From Adiantum capillus-veneris (taxonomy: Eukaryota > Streptophyta > Polypodiopsida > Polypodiales > Pteridaceae), in contig CM043964.1 in NCBI GenBank assembly GCA_014529385.2, positions 104,767,587 through 104,831,586 of the forward strand: a DNA stretch of 64,000 nucleotides, written 5' to 3'. The position numbers and the translations under genes were made by a program. Below the pieces are notes generated by a model. It was not told the origin of the DNA. It ran no database searches and saw only the letters and a program-made list of their open reading frames with translations. Within the stretch, counting starts at the first letter, position 1, and each line of letters begins with the position of its first letter. Shown one piece after another: positions 12,492 to 23,711 of the stretch.

Positions 12492-12752
12492 AAAGTTGGT
12501 ATGAGCTAGGGAATGGTCTATGCCAAGAAGAGGTAGTAGGCAAGTGTAGTGCAGAACGCTAGAGAAGGTGCCAAGGTCCTGGGCAGCCAAGAGGTAGCGG
12601 ATCTCAATACGTCTTTTTAGGCCAAGGAGGCTCAAAGAGGACTCAATTGGGGTAGAAAATGAAGATGTCTGAAGTACTCTATTAGTTTCCTAAAATGTAT
12701 TGTTTAGTGTGATCTAGAAGCCGGTCCAGACGGCTCAACAAACGGACCCCCG

Positions 12753-13172
12753 GTGTGCAAGATACTGAAGTTTAAAGTTAGAGTGTGTTGCACATCCCAG
12801 ACAGATAGGGCAGCTAAGGACATGTGGCCCAGGCAGGTATCGGTGGATACATGTGTAGTGCTCAAGTTGCGGAGCATGCCAGTCTTCTCGGATTGCGAAT
12901 CAAAGCTCCGATTAGCAAGATATGATCAGTCGAAATTTTTCGAGGGGCAATTTATGAGCCCACTTGCCCGCATTGGAGGATGCACCATCTGGCATCGTTT
13001 CGGCCTTGCCAAGGTTCTCGATGGTAGTGTGCATCATGTGGAGATAGCAAAAATTGATGGTGCGTCAATCGAAAACTTGGTCAGCAGGATCAAGTTGGGG
13101 GCATTTGGCAGTGAAAAGTTTGGAGATAATTTTTTTTGTTTTTTATGTCCTTGGATAGCGAGCTCAGAATAA
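12753..13172 (+). other. Unassigned 139-codon open frame
   Basis: The frame encodes a basic, Cys-containing sequence (CTIWHRFGLAKVLDG, ASIENLVSRIKLG) with no signal peptide, membrane segment or domain that I recognise. It lies between the two parts of the left palindrome cluster. It could be chance or a decayed element leader. Confidence 0.15.
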
Positions 13173-13478
13173 TCCAATGAGGTTTACATGACCCGAGGCC
13201 CACTCAATGAAAATCCAATGTGACTTGACGGCTCGGGATTCCGACCACCCTGCAAAATATGGGAGCCGAGAGAAGAGGCAAAAAGTTGGGTTTTCATGGG
13301 GGTGTTTTTCAAGTTTTTCAAATGACTTGGAGGCTCAAGGAGCTGGAGGCTGCCACGTGGCAAGGGGATATGTCCCATAAGCACAAGTGGGAGCCTGGGT
13401 AGGCCAATTGGCCTCTTAAGGATATGAGATGGAACGTGGGGAGCTTAGAGCTCCTAGGCGATGGCGGCCCACGGGGGG

Positions 13479-13537
13479 CTCTGGCGGGCGGGTGTCGCGC
13501 CAGAGAGCTCTGGCGGGCGGGTGTCGTGCGGCCCCTA
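13479..13537. repeat. 29-bp GC-rich tandem duplication
   Basis: The motif CTCTGGCGGGCGGGTGTCG occurs at 13,479 and 13,508. It sits in a block (about 13,430-13,630) markedly more GC-rich than its surroundings. Confidence 0.8.
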
Positions 13538-13702
13538 CAGGGCCCATCCGGTGGTTTTGGCTGACGAGGGGTGGCGTCAGGAGCTCGCGCCCATGTGAGG
13601 AGAGAGAAGGAGGTGCTGCTGCATCCATAGAGTGATGAAGTGGAAGGCCGCCTGATGAGGGGATCGTTCCCGCGACACCATTTTGGAAAGAGAGAGAGGA
13701 GT

Positions 13703-14078
13703 CATTAGTGACCTCGCTAATGCCCCCCTCCCCCTAGCATAAAAGGAGCGCGTCCCGCGGTGGAGTAAAGCAAGCAAAATCAGGGCCAGCCGAGCAAAGG
13801 CCCCCAAGTGCAAAGGAGGAGGCGGCCATGTGTTCAAACGAGGGCAGCCAGGTGGACCGAGTAGAGGCAAAGATCAAGGCAAGAGCAAGGAGGGAAGGCC
13901 GGACCATAAAATGCAAAGGAGGGGAGAGAAAAGAAGAGAAAAGAAGGCAAGTGTGAGTCGGACAAAGAGGACCAAAATTGGGCCAGAGAGGTAGTGCAAA
14001 GCTAGGCCCCCACAAAGGGGTAAAAATGAAGGAGGAAAAAAAAAAACAGCCAAGGGGCAATAGCGACATCGCTATTGC
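13703..14078. repeat. Second hairpin family, two copies
   Basis: 14,057-14,078 is a perfect inverted repeat, GCAATAGCGA and TCGCTATTGC separated by two bases. 13,703-13,722 is a shorter relative (CATTAGTGA, two bases, TCGCTAATG) with one mismatch. Both are followed immediately by a C-rich run and then an A/G-rich run, so they look like two degenerate copies of a unit of about 350 bp. Confidence 0.65.
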
Positions 14079-14170
14079 ACCCCCCCCAAAATGCAAAGAG
14101 ATAAAAAGAGAGCAGATGAAGCAAGGCAATGCCCCCTTCCCAAAAATACCAAATTAGGGTACCAGATGGA

Positions 14171-14214
14171 CCAATAACGTGGGAGTTTCCCAAATTGAAA
14201 CCCCCCTATAAAAG
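14171..14214 (+). promoter_or_regulatory. CCAAT/TATA promoter-like site
   Basis: CCAAT at 14,171-14,175 lies 36 bp upstream of TATAAAAG at 14,207-14,214, a normal plant core-promoter layout. No open gene follows. A weak TATA-like AGCATAAAAGG sits after the related hairpin at 13,737. It may be the promoter of a degenerate LTR. Confidence is limited because such motifs arise by chance. Confidence 0.35.
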
Positions 14215-15022
14215 TCAAAATTGAATCAACTTGGGGGATTTTTCCTATCTTTTTTGGTGCCGTTTGACGCCTGCAAAGTGGAGTTCTCTAACAAGCTAGC
14301 CCCTTTGTCACTTTTTCTTGAAAATGGCCATGGTGATGGTAGTGCAAGCCAGTGTACATGCTTTTTGAAGTGAAATCAAGCCATCGTTGCCCCCTCTTGC
14401 TGTTGTTTCCCCTTCTCCCCTTGTCTTTCTCCTGATTTCATGTTTCCCCTCGGTGCCGGCTGTGTGGATGTGTGTGCCCCCCCAAACCGGCGGTGTATTG
14501 TGTGAGAGAGTGAGATTGATCAGCTATGAATGTGTGTAAGGGTGGAGACAGACCCTGGCAGCAGGCGTGCGCTGTGTGGTGGATTAGTGGAGTGTGTGAG
14601 TTGTGAAAAATGAGTAGGCGATGTTCTGCTAGTGCAAATAGTTTGTTTAAAAGATGTTTTCCGAGAGGATAGGGTGTTGTGGATACCCTGCGCTATAGAG
14701 AGGCCCTTGTGTTTGTGTCGGGCGTGTTCCTCCATTCTCCCTCTCCAATGTGTATAAAGTCTATTTTAGGATTCTTGGCTTAGACTTGTTGCAAAAATAG
14801 TCCATGATGTTTATAAGGCTTTGATAGCTGTACTCATGAAATTGGGTGAGTGTTCTTGAGCTTAAGGCCATAATCAGGTTATGACACTTCGTTTTTGAAA
14901 ATGAAGTGAGTAGTGACCATTACATTCGCAATTTTGTTCAAATTTGGTGTATAGGCTTGGTGTGATATGCTTTACAAGTTTAGATGATCAAATTGTTGGC
15001 AGCACTCCTCTATTGCAGAGTT

Positions 15023-15323
15023 AGACTTGATACGCGTATGCAGTCTATTTTTACAGAATGTATTTTTGAGCATAGTCATATGATATTTGGGCTACGTTTA
15101 TGCAGTGTAAAATTATTTCACATGACATTTTGATAAGTCTAAAGCCAAATATTGGAATTAGACTAAGACTTTGCGTTTTTTGGTTCTTGGGTGCCTGTAA
15201 TAGCTCCAAATTTAATGAAATTTTGTGTGCTCCATCAGGAGGGTATGCAAAATGGTTAGTGAATTCGTGTGAGAGTTTTTTGTGCCAAATCTGATTGGGA
15301 GACATCATACCCGTATGAAGTCT
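15023..15323. repeat. 24-bp palindromes, left cluster, part 2
   Basis: 15,023-15,046 and 15,300-15,323 are copies of the palindrome at 11,888 (half-sites AGACTTGATACG and AGACATCATACC). Each differs from perfect symmetry at one or two positions. Spacing is 277 bp. The DNA from 14.3 to 16.8 kb around them holds no gene that I can support. Confidence 0.8.
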
Positions 15324-16845
15324 TCGGTGATAAAAACTGGTCTTGATGCCTTGAGGTGTTTGGGGATTGTGCTTTAAGCCCTGCTAGCTGTTTTTCACTT
15401 TAAAAAGTCAGTTGTTCAGTTTTGAATATACCTGCTTGGTATTTCAGTCTCCATAAGAGATTTTTTCGTTGTGGCTGCGTTTTCTCAGGGATTCTTCTTA
15501 ATCTTTAATTCCCCCGCGTGTGGATGTCTTTGGGCATCCTCCTATGGCCATGATGAATGTATGAACTCATAGATGCTCCTTCTTTTGCTGAGGAGACTGT
15601 CGGTGGCAGCTTTTCTTGACGTTTAACTTACATGTTGGTTGTTTATGATATGTTGCTATGAAGTTTGGTGGCAAACGGACACCTATCTCAGCCATGAGGC
15701 CCAAATGACACTTTGCGGTCCCAAAGCCTTGGCCAATGTTTCGGCCCACTTTTTGATGGTGGTCGATTCGGACGGAGGGTCACTTGGCTTGTAGACATGC
15801 TTGAGACGTATCTTCTCTTCATGTTTCGCATCGTTTCGGTGATTCTTTTTCCCGTTGCTTGCAAAGAGTAGTGGAGAGTGTCTAACAGTGAAAACTGATG
15901 GATTATGGTTTTTGCCAAGTTCCCTATGAAACCCGCATTGGAGGTTGTAGAGGTGTTTTTTTAGTTGAGGTTTAACCCCTCATCAAGTCTTGTAGCAACC
16001 AGATGGGTGGTTGATGCGTTAGGGACCCTTTTCAGTTTCTTTCCCATGAAGCCACATTGCCGATTTTGGAAGTTTTTCTCGACAAAGAGCGTGTAGAACA
16101 AGAAAGCTCATGGTAATGAGTCTAGCTCTCATATCTAGAATCGGTTGGTTTGTCGTGTGCGTCGTATAGAGTCGCAGAAGATCCGATCGTTGTAGGTCTC
16201 TCAAGCTCTCCCTCACTTGTGAATAGTGAAAATGAGCTATTAAGTAGGCCCAAAAGAGCTTATATCGGGGTTCCTTGACCACTTTTGACCAAATTTGACA
16301 CGTGCTCCTATCTTGATGTGAAATGTACTTTTGGCTCCAAAGGTTGCTCTGTTTTTGAAAAAATTATCAATTGGGCCAAAGATCGGCCAATTTGGCTTTC
16401 CGCAACTTTTCACATATTTGCACCCTGTCTTCACCATAAGCAGTCAATCGCTTATTGATTACTCCTATATTTTTCTTTTGTCCCCATGTGTCATTTCACA
16501 TGCTTTTTCCATATATATTTTTTTCTTTAAAAATGATAAAAAATAAAGGAAAATATCTAAATTGACCCGAAATTATCAAAAAATCAAGATAATTAGGTAA
16601 TATCATAACAAACCACTATATACATCTATCCGTAGTATTTTTGGCCGGATTACTCCATTTTCTCGCTTTTTCTGCATGAGAACTGTGATTTCTAGATATA
16701 TACACACACCTAGAGACTCGTCTTGGTGTTTGTCCTCTGTCATCTTGTTATTACACAATATTTAAGGGCATATCTGTTCCGGTTTACCAAAATATTCGCA
16801 ATCAAACACAAAAATACTTAAAATCAAGGAAAATAGTGCCCTTTT

Positions 16846-18150
16846 TTACACTTGTAGCATGTCGGTTCCTCCCCCCTTCCCAATGCTTATTGGCAGTCGA
16901 TCTTGAAGCTTTGTATGGAAGTATGCTCCTGGGGAAGTCGTCTCAACAATAAACTCTTCTTTGATGGTCAATAGAGTTGGTAAAGCCAGGCTACTCAGTC
17001 TTTTGGTATCTGTGATTTTTCTTTGCTTAGGTCTCCGCCACTGAACCTTCGGTATAGTTGATTGGAACTCGCCATAATTTGTTGTTTGTAGAAAGTGTGT
17101 ACTGACAGTTCTTGAGGTTGTCACTTTCAAATCCAGATTTTAGTGTGGTTGTGAGTTTTGAGTAGCTTCTTTGAAACCCATATCTGTTTTTTGTGAGAGT
17201 TTGGTTTTGGCTTCCTATTCATATGAGATAGTGTTGGAGGGTTGACTGCAATTTCGGGTTTTTACTCCTTGGTCAATTGATCCTTTTAGACCCAAATGTG
17301 CTTGATAGCTTTGTTGTATAGACCATGTTGTGATTGTTGAGGTGCGCTTTGGTGATTTCTGTTCTTTGGATTATGATATATCATGCTCCCGTTGTATACT
17401 AGAGTCTTTGTCTTATGGAATTGATCCTGCTGCCTTGAATTGCTCTTAGGAATCCCTTGTGGGTCAATGGGTGCTTGTAAGGGTTGCTTTCCTTTGTCCG
17501 TCAGTTGCAGTACTGATTGTTTGTTTTTCACTCTTGTAGTAGCAAAAGAAACTTGTTGTTTTTCTGAATCAGATTGTATACTCATAGTGTTTTGACTCCA
17601 GTCAAGTTGTGCCTTATATCTTCTCTGCCAAGGTTTCCCTAGCAATACAGCATATTGTGTGTGTGTATCTTCTACCACATAAAATTTATGCGGATATACA
17701 TGGTGGTTTAGCTGTACTCTGAGCACTATCCATCCCAGAACCTTAATCAAATGTTCTGAATAACTTTGGAGCTCATTCTTCATTCTATAATTGGTTGTCA
17801 AGTTCGATTTTCTTGTAAAGGTTGTAGGAGATCAAGTTGCCTTGAGCTCCCAAATCAAGTATCGTTGTTGCCTTCACTTGATTGTGTCCAATTTTGGCAT
17901 CAATTTCAGTCTCCTGTCTGGTCTTCTTGTCAAATTCTCTGACCCGAATTGCATTTATCTTCAGAGGTGGTCCATGTTGCTGTTGCCGTTGAAGAATCTT
18001 CTTTTTTGCTATCCTTTCTTTAGCCTCTACTTGAGCTTCTGCAACAATGTTCTATTTTTCTTGCATCCGTTTCTTTGCTTGATGTATTTATTGGAGCATA
18101 TTTGATCTTTTTAGTGGGCAACCACTTATCCAATTAGGCATTTCCTCCCC
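16846..18150 (-). pseudogene. Retroelement aspartic-protease-like region downstream of an integrase
   Basis: On the minus strand, about 17,870 reads ATTILDLGAQGNLIS, matching a gypsy protease active site (D-S/T-G-A) with Leu at the second position. After a frameshift, 17,801-17,500 continues with FYVVEDTHTQYAVLLGKPW, the family's later conserved I/L-L-G-x-P-W block. A Lys/Gln-rich segment precedes it and a Gln/Asn/Lys-rich tail follows to about 16,846. It lies directly after the integrase tail, whereas gypsy elements normally place protease before RT. So either the order is unusual or two fragments are joined. Stops and a frameshift make it non-functional. Confidence 0.55.
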
Positions 18151-19269
18151 ATTCAATGTAGCAAGCTTGACGGCCCACTTGGTGATAAGTCTTTAATCAC
18201 AAAGGGTCCCGTCCCTTGCCTTTTAAATTTCTTTGCATGTTGTTTTAACGTGTAAACCAAGACATAATGTCCCGTTTTGAATTTTTTGGAGCATACATGC
18301 TTATCAAAATATTCTTTTTGCCGATGTTTTTGTGCGTAGATAGAAGCTATGTCTTTCAAGATAAGTTGATCTAGCTTTTCAAGGTCATCAATACGTGAGA
18401 ACATTTCATGACCTGTCCACTCTAGACATTTTGCTGCTCTTAGGGTTGGGATTAAGAATTCTATATGCAATATAGCATTAATTCCAAACACCGTGTTGTA
18501 CGATGTTGTGCATATAGAGGTTTTGTAAGAAATCCTATACGCCCATAAAGTTGAAAGTAGTTTGTGATCCCAATCTGTTATAGACTCTGATACTATCTTA
18601 GTTAAGATTGTGCATAGAGTCTTATTTGTAGCTTTTGCTTGGCCATTAGCTTGTGGATGGTAGGGAGCCGACTTCTTATGCACTATCATGAAGTCTTCAA
18701 GAAGATTTTCAATTATTTCATTTATGAAATGTGTGCCTCGATCACTGGCAATTTCTATAGGTAGACCATATCTAGCAAACACATTTTCATATAGAAATTG
18801 TGCAGTAGTCTTGGCATCATCCTTTTATGTAGCCTTATCTTCTACCCATTTCATGAGATAATATGTGGCTACAATAATGTACTGGGCATGTGTTCTGTAA
18901 GCAGGGGGTGAAATTGGTCCTGCAAAGGCTGTGGCTTCCATCATTGGCCGTAAGGGAATCTCATCCCGTTATATTGGTACGTTGGTTCGTTGACAAGACT
19001 CACATCATTTTGTATACTTGTTTGCATCCATATGTAATGTTGACCACCATATTCCCGATGTGAGAACAATTTTTGCTGTCTTTTTCCTTGAGAAATAGTC
19101 CCCACTAATCCCTCCATGTGCTTGTTCCAGGATTGGAACATACACGTTCTCCATTGCACACAGCCTAAGCTAGTTATATTTTATAAAACTTATTTTCAAT
19201 AAGAATGAAATCACGAGATTCTAATTCAATCAATCTCTGTCGTGCTTTGGTGAGATTTTTAGGAAACGT
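18140..19269 (-). pseudogene. Ty3/gypsy integrase, C-terminal part, split by G1
   Basis: Reading the minus strand, 19,269 begins in the RNase H/integrase linker (FPKNLTKARQRLIELESRDF). It is followed by the zinc-binding region (STLHMDANKY, CESCQRTN), the core (GPISPPAY, YLMKWVE), the second catalytic Asp in IASDRGTHF near 18,740, and the PYHPQANGQ motif near 18,660. The expected catalytic Glu after NGQA is Lys (QAKATNK), and the first Asp region is also changed. The tail (ATLNGEEMPNWISG) ends near 18,140. Motif style resembles Tat/Athila-type integrases. The upstream piece is at 28,007-28,145, on the far side of the inserted G1. Confidence 0.85.
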
Positions 19270-20411
19270 TGTCAGGAGTTTTTTTGAGCAAGGGATTGCG
19301 CATATGTACATACACATGCATGGTGCATCGAATAAAGGATTACCCAATTTCCATAGCCAGGTGGTTACGTGGGGCCCACGTGTGTACAGGTAGGATAGGG
19401 TGTACATAGTGCAACGATTTTCACTATTATCAGTACTAGTGTGTTTTTCCTACAATAAGGAGGAGTTGGTAGAGCGTAAAACTTCTCGAGGACTCTATCC
19501 GCGGGCCGACGACATGAGGTAAGCAGGTGCGTGAGATGTCATCGAGTGGCGTCAGGAGGCCGAACGGGGTCAATATTTTCACGTGGATGAATACGGACAC
19601 AAAGTGGTGGTTTCTTGTGAGAGTTATGCAGAAAGGTCATCATTAGGAACACTTTTTGGGGCCACTTCATGTGGTTGCGAGACGCATTATTGAAAAGAAA
19701 TGAGTGCCAGGTGTGCGCATGGATGCAGCAGGGTGACAACTATGCACTGTGAGGTCAGTTTTTGGCCTGTTCGGGGTCCGTTTGAGGTCATCTAAAAGGC
19801 CAAGGGTGCCCAACTAAAAAAGATAAGTGTGGGAACTGAAAAACAAGAGAGAGAAGACCAGAAAAAACGTGGAGAAGAGAGGAGGAACAGCCGCAGGTGT
19901 GTTTTTGCTCATTTTGGAGCTTGTTTTGGCCGTAAACTACTCATCCGAGGTCGGATTTGAGCACTTTGACAATGTAGACTGGGGTTTTGGGCCGTTCCGG
20001 ACGCGATGGTTCTGTCCATTTTGCCAAATTCCTCACTCTTTTCCTGCTGTTTTTCTGTGTATGTTTCTCCTATGAGCGAAGTTTCTGCTCTAGTTTGTGA
20101 TTGTATCTGGATTATTTTACCCATATTGTGTGAGCTATTTTCCCCATTGGTGTTGTCCCAAGCTCAATTGTATCTAAACATCAGAAATTCTCCTCTTTTG
20201 AGCTGAGTTTTTTGGGTGTGTGTGTGTGTGTGTGTCTGTGTGGAGTGGGCAAGTGGATAGTCTCTCTCCTCTCACTCCAGAGGTGTGTTTTCTGTCTCGG
20301 CCAGGTGTGTTGTCTAAGCCGAGTGGTGCCCCCTAGTGTGTGTGTGTATCTTCCCAAGAGTGTGTGTCGGGTCGTTTTAGAGGCGCTGTGTGTGTTTTCA
20401 TCCCGCTCACA
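19270..20411 (+). repeat. G1 5' LTR
   Basis: 1,142 bp beginning TGTCAGGAG and ending CGCTCACA. It matches 26,865-28,006 along its full length, including a short GT-rich tract near 20,215. TG...CA ends are present. Confidence 0.93.
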
Positions 20412-20417
20412 TGCTTT

Positions 20418-20435
20418 TGGCGCCCCCACGGAGGA
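20418..20435 (+). other. G1 primer-binding site candidate
   Basis: TGGCGCCCCCACGGAGGA starts six bases after the 5' LTR. It begins with TGG, as a site pairing with a tRNA 3' CCA end should. The related G2 has a similar sequence at the equivalent place (51,726-51,743, minus strand). I have not matched it to a specific tRNA. Confidence 0.6.
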
Positions 20436-21428
20436 TCTTCTTCGAGTACCTTCTGCTTCGAGCTTCAAGCTTCAATTTTTAGGATTACAGGTTGCAGGTT
20501 GCAGATTATAGTTTACAAGTTACAGTTTACAGGTTACGGGTACAGGTGATTCACACAGGTACATGTAGCTGGAGTACTGTGATATACTAGCAGTGATGTC
20601 ACTTGCAGTTGTTGTGGGTATGCATCACTTGGCGCCTATTTGAGCGCATTGTCTGCTGGATTGTACGTTACTTGTGGAAACTGCCATTGTACGCATTTCT
20701 GGAGCCATACTAGGTTGTATTTGGCAGTCCCAGCCATTTCTGAGACTTGGTCTAGAAGATAGTCATTTCTGAGACTTGACTATACGCGATTTGCATTAGC
20801 CTTCGTGTGAGGGTCGATAGCGTGAGGTTTTTATTGAGCTGGGGGATTCTCAAATGTGGAGATCCTTTCGGTGATACAGGTAGCTGGAGAATCCTTTTCG
20901 TGACCTCCTCATAGCATATGTATTAGTGATTCTTATTTGATGCTTGGGTTCTATTGTTGGCAGTTTATGCATACATATATAGTCTATATTTTGGGTTCAC
21001 AATGCTCTACTTCTGGGGAAACTCTCTCAAAATTTTTCCAAGTTATGATGGCTGGTCTTTTGGTCTTTTAAGCCATTTATGCTATTATGATGCTGAAATT
21101 TTGGCAAACTCAGAGGATTAGTCAAGTGTGCTTTTTTGGAAGCTACATGGATGGCTTTTAATGGATAATCACGACGGACCTCAGTTCATTCCTTTTCATT
21201 TAACTCAGAGAATATTCCAGATAAATGTTTATGTGTCCAGGAAGATTTTTTTCCAACAGTGCATAGTCTTTATGTTCAGGCCAAGAAGATTAAGGGAGAT
21301 ACTGGAATGTCCTTTACCTGTTGTAATTCCAATGATCAACTATGAAAACTCATTTGATGTGCATGTGTTTGTCCTTATCTGAAGTTGAGCTCTATTGAAT
21401 TTTCTGGGAATTGAGTTAGTCAAAAGTT
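20436..21428 (+). other. G1 untranslated leader
   Basis: About 1 kb between primer site and gag. It contains short direct repeats: a run of ACAGGTT/TACAGGTTAC-like units at about 20,485-20,550, and a 29-bp duplication around CATTTCTGAGACTTG (20,738-20,785). No open frame that I can support is present. Confidence 0.6.
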
Positions 21429-22709
21429 TTGGGTTCTTGCATGTGTGTTCGAAGGGGTTCTCAAAGCATTGTAACTTGGGTAGCCATGGATTTCTCTTAT
21501 CCGGAGTTTCATGGAAGAAGTGATGAAGATGTGGAAGATTTTTTGGAAAAGATGGAGGTTGCCTGCATTAGCAACCAGATTCATGACCCTGCGCAGATGT
21601 TACGTCTTCTCCAAATTTGTTTGAAGAGTGATGCACGAGTCTGGTCCAAAACATTTGAAGAGGAGTTGCGTGTGGCTGATCCACTTGTAAGATTGAGTTG
21701 AGACAATCTAAGGCATGGGTTGGAAGTGGAGTTTGTGAAGATAGAAGATCCTGACAAAGTGTGGCAAGAAGTACAAGGTTTGGTGCAAAAGGAAGGTGAG
21801 CTAGTAGATGCATACATACGTAAGTTCTCATTGGCATGGGAGCGGATGTGCAAGGCCTTAGCACCACAGGTACCCCCGCCTGACATGATGAAGAAGGACA
21901 GGTTCTTGGCTGGTCTTTGGGAGAATATACGTCGGAGAGTGGAGCTAAAGAAGCCTAGGACATATGAAGATGCACTAGAGGTAGCAAGGAACAAAGAGTG
22001 GAAGCTGAGGAAAATGAGCCAGTTAGGGGTGGAGTCTTTGCCAATGAGGTATGGATTTCAACCTATAGAGTCTTTACAAGGTCGCATGTCAGGGGTTCAT
22101 CATGAACCACTGGTTCCTGTTACTACTCAGGTTATGCCAACAGTGGTCACTACATCGGTGCAAGATGATGGGCTAAGGCAAGACATGAGGCAAGTGGTAG
22201 ATTTGATGAAGAATCTCAGCCTAAACATGCTAGGTCAAGTGGGAAATAATCGAGGTCGAGGGAGGTTTGCAAATTAGCGAGGAGGCGAAGAACGGCCTAG
22301 GAATGGTGTTGGACAAAGCAATGGTAGGTACTGGAGGCAGCCGCCCACATGTTATAATTGTGGAGAGCTGGGTCACATAAGCCCGCAATGTGATAAGCCA
22401 CCAAGGATGGGGGGAGACATGTATCCATTGCCAAGACAGGTGCTAACTAGGTCAAATGATTATGGCATCAAAATTAAGGGAGACGAAGGAACCAGTGGAC
22501 TGACCCAAGAGGAAAAGGGAAAGACAAAAGTGTTAAGTGTAGTCACCTTAGAGAAGGCATCAAAGCTAGAGGATACATTAGTGATGCCTATTGGGAAGAG
22601 GACCAGAGAGGATAAGGAAGGAAGAAGTGACTCAGGTCCTAGTAAGAAGAAAGGAAAGAGCCATGAAGGCGAGGATGTCAAGGCCAAGAGGAAAAGGAGA
22701 GCTCGTTGA
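21429..22709 (+). pseudogene. G1 gag (capsid/nucleocapsid)
   Basis: This would encode the structural protein that packages element RNA into cytoplasmic particles. A downstream ATG at 21,486 (MDFSYPEFHG) is the more plausible start because it opens the gag-like domain. The capsid-like part includes LQICLKSDARVWSKTFEEE. After a Gly/Arg-rich stretch comes one intact CCHC zinc knuckle, CYNCGELGHISPQC (22,350-22,391), and then a Lys/Arg-rich tail. In-frame stops fall at 21,699 (TGA), 22,275 (TAG) and 22,707 (TGA). The last lies at the end of the basic tail, at the expected gag-protease boundary. Confidence 0.88.
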
Positions 22710-23711
22710 AAGTTTCATGTTTCAGATTTTCCACTAGGGGATGGGCAATTAAGCTATGACTTGAAGGAGGATCTGACGAGCAGGAAGGCAGATGTTACTT
22801 TTGGGCAGCTTATAGAGATGGTGCCTAAGCTAAAGCGACAGTGGAAGCGGATGGTTAACCAAATGGAGAAAGAGCCAGAGAGAGGTTCAGTAAAGGTGTT
22901 GGCAATGGATGAGCTACCAGACATTTGTCCAATAGTAGATGTGTGGCATAAAAGGAAAAATTTGGGACAAGGTTATGTGGATGGCGGAGCCCAAATATGC
23001 GTCATAACACACTCATGTGTTGAGAAGATGGGTCTCACAGTGGCTGGGGTGTCAAGGTTTCGGATCAGATTGGCAAACCATCAAAAAGTAAAATGCTTGG
23101 GTGTTGTAAAGAGCTTAGAAGTGGAGGCATATGATGCAAAGGCAGTGGTTGATTTTCATGTGATGCCAGCAGGGTTGGGAGCATATCCTATTATATTGGG
23201 CAGACCATGGTTACGTGGAGTGGGAGCTGTTCAAGATTGGCGACATGGTACGATTAGCCTCTATGGAAAGACAGGTACCAAGAAGCTTTATAATATGGAA
23301 ACAAGGAAACGATTAGAGGAGATTTATGAAGATGAGGATGAGTCTAGTGATGAAGACTCTTCCACGGTGACAGATGAGGACAGTGATAGCACTACCAGCA
23401 GTGATGAGGATGCTGATGTTGCATTTCTTTTGATGGACAAAGAAATCCAGGAGTTTGGTTTAGTTGCATTTGCGAATGAGGTTGAAGATGAAAGTGAAGG
23501 GCCTTATGAAGTGATTGAAGGGCTGATGCAAACCAAGGTTGAGTTGTCAAAGAAGCAGGAATTGATGATACAAATGATCAGTGGAGACCTCTCAACTATG
23601 GAGAAGGATATATATTTGCACATGCTGGCTAGTTTTCCTGATTTGTTCATTACTTCATATGAAGAGATCAGAGGGTTCAAGGGCGAAGAGATGCATATAG
23701 AGCTGAAATAA
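22710..23711 (+). pseudogene. G1 aspartic protease region
   Basis: This region would cleave the gag-pol polyprotein. It is one open frame with GYVDGGAQICVIT near 22,980 as the active-site loop, having D-G-G-A where D-S/T-G-A is usual. IILGRPWLRG near 23,190 is the second conserved block. A long acidic Asp/Glu/Ser tract (about 23,325-23,420) follows. A TAA at 23,709 separates it from RT in the same frame. The relative G2 has the same LGRPWLR block. Confidence 0.85.

Noticed and set aside
13416-14193. Several long Pro/Leu-rich frames on the minus strand and an Arg/Gly-rich frame on the plus
   Set aside because: The region is GC- and purine-biased, so stops are rare in all frames. No conserved motif and no consistent frame.
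20212-20549. Val/Cys-rich open frames in the G1 LTR
   Set aside because: They fall in the GT-rich end of the LTR, recur in the 3' LTR and end at the primer-site region.
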